A DNA stretch of 42,959 bases. Source: Thiococcus pfennigii. Its GTDB lineage: Bacteria > Pseudomonadota > Gammaproteobacteria > Chromatiales > Chromatiaceae. The notes below the pieces were generated by a model. The model saw only the letters and a program-made list of their open reading frames with translations, ran no database searches and was not told the origin of the DNA. Shown here in pieces: positions 36,307 through 42,959 of the stretch. Numbering within the stretch: position 1 is the stretch's first letter; every line of letters starts with the position of its first letter. Both the position numbers and the translations under genes were made by a program. The DNA lies in NCBI RefSeq assembly GCF_016583835.1, contig NZ_NRRW01000031.1:1-42959 (forward strand), given 5' to 3'.

Positions 36307-36623
36307 ACCGCAAAGGCGCCGAGGACGCAAAGGAAAAAGGCCCGTCGGGCGGATCGTCGAGGTCGGCGACGGATCCGCTAACGGCGCACCATCGGGTGAG
36401 CGCTGCAACCACCCCAAGGAACAGTGCAGAAGCAACCGACACGAGCGCGGGGAAGACAAGAAACTACGAAATCCACGAAAGTCGCGAAAAACAGCCGATA
36501 ATCCTACGCATGTTCAGTTTTTTCGCGTCTTTCGCGTGTTTCGTAGTTCCAAGAAGATGTGCCAGTTGTCCTTGAATCATCCCTCAGTGCAATGATCCTT
36601 CGCGTCCTTTGCGCCTCTGCGGT
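36307..36623. repeat. Outer 28-bp inverted repeats enclosing another element
   Basis: Arm 36307-36334 (ACCGCAAAGGCGCCGAGGAC plus GCAAAGGA) and arm 36596-36623 are reverse complements with about four mismatches. Between them sit an unassigned 90 bases and the full element at 36427-36583. The right arm ends ten bases from the lpdA stop. The whole 369-bp leuS-lpdA gap is repeat-derived or featureless. Confidence 0.75.
36427..36583. repeat. ACGAAACACGCG element, full copy in inverted orientation
   Basis: Reverse orientation relative to 25033-25190: GAAGCAACCGACACGAGCGC, GACAAGAAACTACGAAAT and CACGAAAGTCGCGAAAAA on the left; TTTTTTCGCGTCTTTCGCGT, GTTTCGTAGTTCCAAGAAG and TGTCCTTGAATCATCCC on the right. 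Confidence 0.85.
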
Positions 36624-36633
36624 CAATCGGACC

Positions 36634-38394
36634 TCAGCGCTTGCGCGGCGGCATCAGGTCGGTGATCGACCCGTGGGCCATCTCGGCGGCGAGCGCGATC
36701 GTCTCGTTCAGGGTCGGGTGCGGGTGGATCGTCAGCCCGATGTCCTCGTAGTCGGCGCCGAGCTCCAGGGCCAGGACCGCCTCGCCGATCAGCTCGCCGG
36801 CGTTCGGCCCGACGATGCCGGCGCCGAGCAGGCGCTTGGTCTCGGGGTCGAAGAGGAGCTTCGTGAGCCCTTCCTCGCGGTGGATCCCGAGCGCCCGGCC
36901 GCTCGCCGCCCACGGGAAGACGCCCTTCTCGTAGGCGATGCCCTTGGCCTTGGCCTCGGTCTCGGTGAGGCCCATCCAGGCGATCTCGGGGTCGGTGTAG
37001 GCGACCGACGGGATCGCCAGCGGGTCGAACAGGGCCGGCAGCCCGGCGATCACCTCGGCGGCGACCTTGCCCTCGTGGGTCGCCTTGTGGGCCAGCATCG
37101 GCCCGCCGACGACGTCGCCGATCGCGAAGATGTGCGGGACGTTGGTGCGCCTATGCGCGTCCACCGCGATGAAGCCGTGCTCGTCGACCTCGACCCCGGC
37201 CGCCTCGGCATTGATCAGGCGGCCGTTGGGCCGCCGCCCGATCGCGACCAGCACCTTGTCGTAGGTCGCCTCGCCGGCGTGCTTGCCGGTGAAGACGACC
37301 TGGATGCCGTCGCCCGTGGCGGTCATCTTCTCGACCTTGGTCTCGAGCAGGATCCGCTTGTAGCGCTTGCCGATGACCTTCGTCAGCGCCCGCACCAGGT
37401 CCGGGTCGCAGCCGGGGATCAACTGCCCCTTGAGCTCGACGACCTCGATCTCGGTGCCGAGGGCCTGATAGACGCTCGCCATCTCCAGGCCGATGATGCC
37501 GCCGCCGACGATCAGGAGCCGCTTCGGGATGTCGGCGATCTCCAGCGCGTCGGTCGAGTCCATGACCCGCGGGTCCTCGTGCGGGAAGCCGGGGATGCGC
37601 ATCGGGCTGGAGCCGCAGGCGACGATGCACTGATCGAAGCTGATCCGGGTGCGCCCGGCGGGGGACTCGACGAGGAGGCGGTTGGGCGATTCGAAGCGCC
37701 CCGTGCCCTGGACGACCTCGACCTTGCGCTGTTTGGCGAGCGCCGCGAGGCCCCCGGTCAGGCGCGCGACGACCTTGTCCTTGCCGGCGCGCATCTTGCC
37801 GAGATCGATCTCGGGCGGGGCGAAGGTCACGCCCATCGCCGACACCGCCTTGGCCTCCTCGATGATCGCCGCCGTGTGCAGCAGCGCCTTCGACGGGATG
37901 CAGCCGACGTTGAGGCAGACGCCCCCGAGCGTCGGGTAGCGCTCGATCAGCACGACCTTCTTGCCGAGGTCGGCGGCGCGGAAGGCGGCCGTGTAGCCGC
38001 CGGGGCCGGCGCCGAGCACGGCGACCTCGGCGAGGATCTCGCGCGTCTCGGCCTCGTCGGCCGCGTTCGGCCCCGCGGCGGGTGTCGCGGACGGCTCGCG
38101 TGTCGTCGTGGGTGACGCCGTCGGGGCATCGTCGCCCGCCCCGCGCGCCGCCTCGTCGGCCTCCAGCGTCAGGATCGGGTCCCCCGCCGAGATCCGGTCG
38201 CCGACCTTGACCGCCAGCGCCTTGACGGTCCCGGCGTGGGGGCTCGGGATCTCCATCGTCGCCTTGTCGCTCTCCAGCGTGATCAGGGAGGTCTCGGCCT
38301 CGATGCGGTCGCCCGGGGCGACCAGCAACTCGATCACGCTGACGTCCTTGAAATCCCCGATATCCGGGAGCTTTACCTCGATGGTCTGGGTCAT
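36634..38394 (-). CDS. lpdA: Dihydrolipoyl dehydrogenase with N-terminal lipoyl domain
   Basis: E3 of pyruvate dehydrogenase (and possibly other 2-oxoacid complexes): reoxidises dihydrolipoamide with FAD and NAD. It has 586 residues. The lipoyl domain 1-80 has the lipoylated Lys44 in TLESDKATMEIP. A flexible Ala/Thr/Pro linker runs about 82-120. The FAD domain begins VAVLGAGPGGYTAAFRA, with redox Cys160 and Cys165 in GGVCLNVGCIPSK. The second nucleotide motif is LLIVGGGIIGLEMASVY, and the C-terminal His-Glu pair is in IHPHPTLNETIALA. The lipoyl fusion is known in several proteobacterial PDH-linked E3s, for example Neisseria. Third gene of the ace operon, 176 bp after aceF. Confidence 0.96.
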   Translation of the reverse strand: MTQTIEVKLPDIGDFKDVSVIELLVAPGDRIEAETSLITLESDKATMEIPSPHAGTVKALAVKVGDRISAGDPILTLEADEAARGAGDDAPTASPTTTREPSATPAAGPNAADEAETREILAEVAVLGAGPGGYTAAFRAADLGKKVVLIERYPTLGGVCLNVGCIPSKALLHTAAIIEEAKAVSAMGVTFAPPEIDLGKMRAGKDKVVARLTGGLAALAKQRKVEVVQGTGRFESPNRLLVESPAGRTRISFDQCIVACGSSPMRIPGFPHEDPRVMDSTDALEIADIPKRLLIVGGGIIGLEMASVYQALGTEIEVVELKGQLIPGCDPDLVRALTKVIGKRYKRILLETKVEKMTATGDGIQVVFTGKHAGEATYDKVLVAIGRRPNGRLINAEAAGVEVDEHGFIAVDAHRRTNVPHIFAIGDVVGGPMLAHKATHEGKVAAEVIAGLPALFDPLAIPSVAYTDPEIAWMGLTETEAKAKGIAYEKGVFPWAASGRALGIHREEGLTKLLFDPETKRLLGAGIVGPNAGELIGEAVLALELGADYEDIGLTIHPHPTLNETIALAAEMAHGSITDLMPPRKR

Positions 38395-38541
38395 GGGCGG
38401 GGCTGTCTCGTCGGTTGCGATGGGCGGGGTGCCGCGCGGATAGGTCGCCGGGGCCGCCGACGGCCCGCGGCCTCTGTTGGCCGGCTATTCTACACGCTCG
38501 ACGACGGGCTGCGGGCGACGGTCCAGAGACAGGCACGGCCC

Positions 38542-38562
38542 GGGCCGGCGCGCGGCCGGCCC
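38542..38562 (-). terminator. Strong hairpin between aceF and lpdA
   Basis: GGGCCGGC and GCCGGCCC form a perfect 8-bp stem with a 5-base loop, eight bases after the aceF stop. There is no T-run. It could stabilise the aceEF message or reduce read-through into lpdA. TAGAAT further on (minus strand, about 38492-38497) might be part of a separate lpdA promoter. Confidence 0.4.
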
Positions 38563-38570
38563 AAACCCTG

Positions 38571-39989
38571 TCACAACAGCAGGCGGCGGATGTCGCCGAG
38601 GAGGCGGGCCAGGCGCTGCGTGAAGCGCGCCCCCTCGGCACCGTCGACGACCCGGTGGTCGTAGGACAGCGCGAGCGGCAGGATGGTGCGCGGCACGAAG
38701 CCGTCGCCGTCCCAGACCGGTCGCACGGTGGCGCGGGCGACGCCGAGGATCGCGACCTCGGGGGCGTTGACGATCGGCGTGAAGGCGGTGCCGCCGATCC
38801 CGCCGAGGCTCGAGACGGTGAAGCAGCCGCCCTGCATGTCGCCGGGCAGGAGCTTGCCGGCGCGGGCCTTGGCGCTCAGCTCGGCCAGCTCCCCGGCGAG
38901 CGCCAGGACCCCCTTCTTGTCGACGTCGCGCACGACGGGCACGACCAGTCCGTTCGGCGTGTCGACGGCGACGCCGATGTGGGTGTAGTGCTTGAGGATC
39001 AGGCCCTCGCCGTCCGCGCTCAGCGAGGCTTTGAGGCGCGGCTGGGCGAGCAGGGCGGTCGCCACCGCCTTGAGCAGGAAGGGCAGGAAGGTCAGCTTGA
39101 CCTCGCCCTCGCCGGCCTGTTGCTGCGCCCGGCGGAAGGTCTCCAGTTCGGTGATGTCGGCCTCGTCGAACTGGGTGACATGGGGCACCGTCAGCCAGCA
39201 GCGGTGCAGGTGCGCGCCGCTGATGCGCTGGATGCGCGTCAGGGGAACCTCTTCGATGGGGCCGAAGCGGGCGAAGTCGACCTCGGGGGCGGCCGGCAGC
39301 TGGAACGGCAGCCCGCTCGGGGCGCCGCCCCCGCTCCCGCCTTGGCGCAGGGCCTGCTGGACGAAGCCCTGGACATCCTCCTTGACGATCCGTCCCTTGC
39401 GCCCGCTGCCCTTGACGCGGCCGAGTTCGACGCCGAGCTCGCGGGCGAAGCGACGCACCGCCGGGCTCGCATGCGGCATGCGGCCCCGGGCGACGGCGGC
39501 CAGGTCGGCCGGCCGTGGCCGCAGCGGCGCTGGGCGGGCGGCCTTGTCGCCGGGGCGGCGCGCCTCGGTGATCTCCGGGGGGGGCTCGGGCGCGTTCGGC
39601 GCGTCAGGCGCCTCTGGCGTGGCGCCTCGCTCCTCGACGCCATGTCCCGTTTGGGTCGTTTGCGGCGCTTGGGCCGGCGCCGTATCCGACGCCGAATCGG
39701 GCGCCAAATCGGGCCCCGACCGCGGCGGCGCGTCGGCCTCCGCCCCCTCGTCGACCTCCAACGCCAGCAGCGGGTCGCCGGTGCTGATCCGGTCGCCGAC
39801 CTTGACGCGTAGCGCGTGCACGATGCCGCCCTTCGGTGCCGGGATCTCCATCGTCGCCTTGTCGCTCTCCAGCGTGAGCAGCGATTGCTCCGGCGCGATG
39901 CGCTCGCCGGGCGCGACCAGGATCTCGATGACCGGGATCTCGGAGAAGTCCCCGACATCGGGGAGCAGGATCTCTTCTACGGTTGCCAA
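38571..39989 (-). CDS. aceF: Pyruvate dehydrogenase E2, dihydrolipoamide acetyltransferase
   Basis: Core of the complex, moving acetyl groups from lipoamide to CoA. It has 472 residues with a single lipoyl domain (Lys44 in TLESDKATMEIP), where E. coli has three. A long Ala/Pro/Glu linker (about 80-170) follows, then the subunit-binding domain near 172-210 (HASPAVRRFARELGVELGRV, GSGRKGRIVKEDV). The catalytic domain has SYDHRVVDGAEGARF near 440. The start is TTG at 39989 with AGGAGG eight bases upstream; no ATG precedes the conserved ATVEEILLPDVG. It lies 36 bases after aceE. Confidence 0.96.
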   Translation of the reverse strand: MATVEEILLPDVGDFSEIPVIEILVAPGERIAPEQSLLTLESDKATMEIPAPKGGIVHALRVKVGDRISTGDPLLALEVDEGAEADAPPRSGPDLAPDSASDTAPAQAPQTTQTGHGVEERGATPEAPDAPNAPEPPPEITEARRPGDKAARPAPLRPRPADLAAVARGRMPHASPAVRRFARELGVELGRVKGSGRKGRIVKEDVQGFVQQALRQGGSGGGAPSGLPFQLPAAPEVDFARFGPIEEVPLTRIQRISGAHLHRCWLTVPHVTQFDEADITELETFRRAQQQAGEGEVKLTFLPFLLKAVATALLAQPRLKASLSADGEGLILKHYTHIGVAVDTPNGLVVPVVRDVDKKGVLALAGELAELSAKARAGKLLPGDMQGGCFTVSSLGGIGGTAFTPIVNAPEVAILGVARATVRPVWDGDGFVPRTILPLALSYDHRVVDGAEGARFTQRLARLLGDIRRLLL

Positions 39990-40025
39990 GCTGAATCCTC
40001 CTTCGCCCTCGTTAAAGCCGCGCGC

Positions 40026-42680
<2,655 letters not shown>

Positions 42681-42704
42681 GGTCGTTCCTGAGGCGTTGG
42701 ATCC

Positions 42705-42724
42705 GGCGCCGCCGAGGCGGCGCC
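42705..42724 (-). promoter_or_regulatory. Leader hairpin of the aceE message
   Basis: GGCGCCGCC and GGCGGCGCC form a perfect 9-bp stem with two unpaired bases between -10 box and start codon. In the aceE RNA it would be preceded by six U, ending 24 bases before the ATG, close enough to affect ribosome access or RNA stability. Confidence 0.5.
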
Positions 42725-42739
42725 CCGAAAAAAGGCCCC

Positions 42740-42766
42740 ATTATATCGCAGTCGACCCTTAATCAA
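42740..42766 (-). promoter_or_regulatory. Promoter of aceE-aceF-lpdA
   Basis: On the minus strand a perfect TATAAT (42740-42745) has TTGATT (42761-42766) 15 bases upstream; the spacer is short, so the true -35 may differ. The AT-rich stretch upstream (to about 42785) contains TAATGATTGATTA, a partial dyad that may be a regulator site. I see no clear PdhR-type ATTGGT-N3-ACCAAT. Confidence 0.65.
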
Positions 42767-42785
42767 TCATTAGAATTTATCTTTG

Positions 42786-42959
42786 CAATGGAGCGACGCG
42801 ATGGGGGGCGTAGATCCCTCGCGTCACGGTGACTGGGGGCTCGACGGTCACGACCCCGCCGGCCAGCGCCAGGGGGCGGGCCGATCGACGCGGACCCGGG
42901 CGCGGTGGGGGCGTTCGGTGGCAGGGGGTGGCACGGTCGGCGGCTGTCGCGCTGACCCG
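42786..42959. other. No feature seen
   Basis: GC-rich sequence to the window edge with no credible reading frame, RNA or repeat shared with the rest of the window. It is probably intergenic or the edge of an unseen gene. Confidence 0.5.

Overview
The window looks like a piece of chromosome from a high-GC gammaproteobacterium. My best guess is the Chromatiales (purple sulfur bacteria and relatives), based on gene order and general protein resemblance; no search was run. It is almost entirely housekeeping. I count 33 protein genes with recognisable families, one small fragment-like gene, one tRNA, one candidate small RNA and many intergenic repeats.

Layout. 1-3.7 kb (leftward): malate synthase G, a LOG-family protein, and tRNA-Leu(CAA) with its own promoter and terminator. 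3.7-11.2 kb: the usual queA-tgt-yajC-secD-secF block, but split after queA by a leftward small-RNA candidate, a leftward msrA and a HAD phosphatase gene. 12.0-14.0 kb: a DUF485 and acetate-symporter pair. 14.4-16.9 kb: suhB (leftward), trmJ and cysE. 16.9-20.5 kb (leftward): an algZ-algR two-component pair followed by DUF423, rsmE and DUF1840 genes, divergent from argH. 21.9-27.9 kb: an OsmC-like protein, a repeat-rich coiled-coil membrane protein, a DUF3422 protein, a short amidohydrolase-like fragment, a penicillin-binding carboxypeptidase and a lipoprotein trypsin-like protease. 28.2-36.3 kb: an FKBP isomerase, then a leftward series leuS-lptE-holA-proA-nadD-rsfS-folA. 36.6-42.7 kb (leftward): the pyruvate dehydrogenase operon aceE-aceF-lpdA with a clear promoter.

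Physiology. Acetate uptake (actP), glyoxylate-derived malate synthesis (glcB) and pyruvate dehydrogenase supply and spend acetyl-CoA. queA and tgt make queuosine in tRNA, and yajC-secD-secF help export proteins. LptE supports LPS transport, and dacB with the protease acts in the envelope.

Most unusual points. (1) A compact 90-nt candidate small RNA at 4710-4799 (minus strand) has a TTGACA-N17-GAAAAT promoter, a 12-bp 5' hairpin, a linker resembling the 16S rRNA anti-Shine-Dalgarno tail, and an intrinsic terminator that overlaps the queA stop codon. (2) leuS holds a segment of sharply lower GC that encodes about 37 extra residues. (3) At least five families of modular inverted repeats occupy nearly every longer intergenic gap, one nested inside another. 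(4) A coiled-coil gene carries five nearly identical 33-bp units. No defence system, phage, CRISPR array or biosynthetic cluster is visible.
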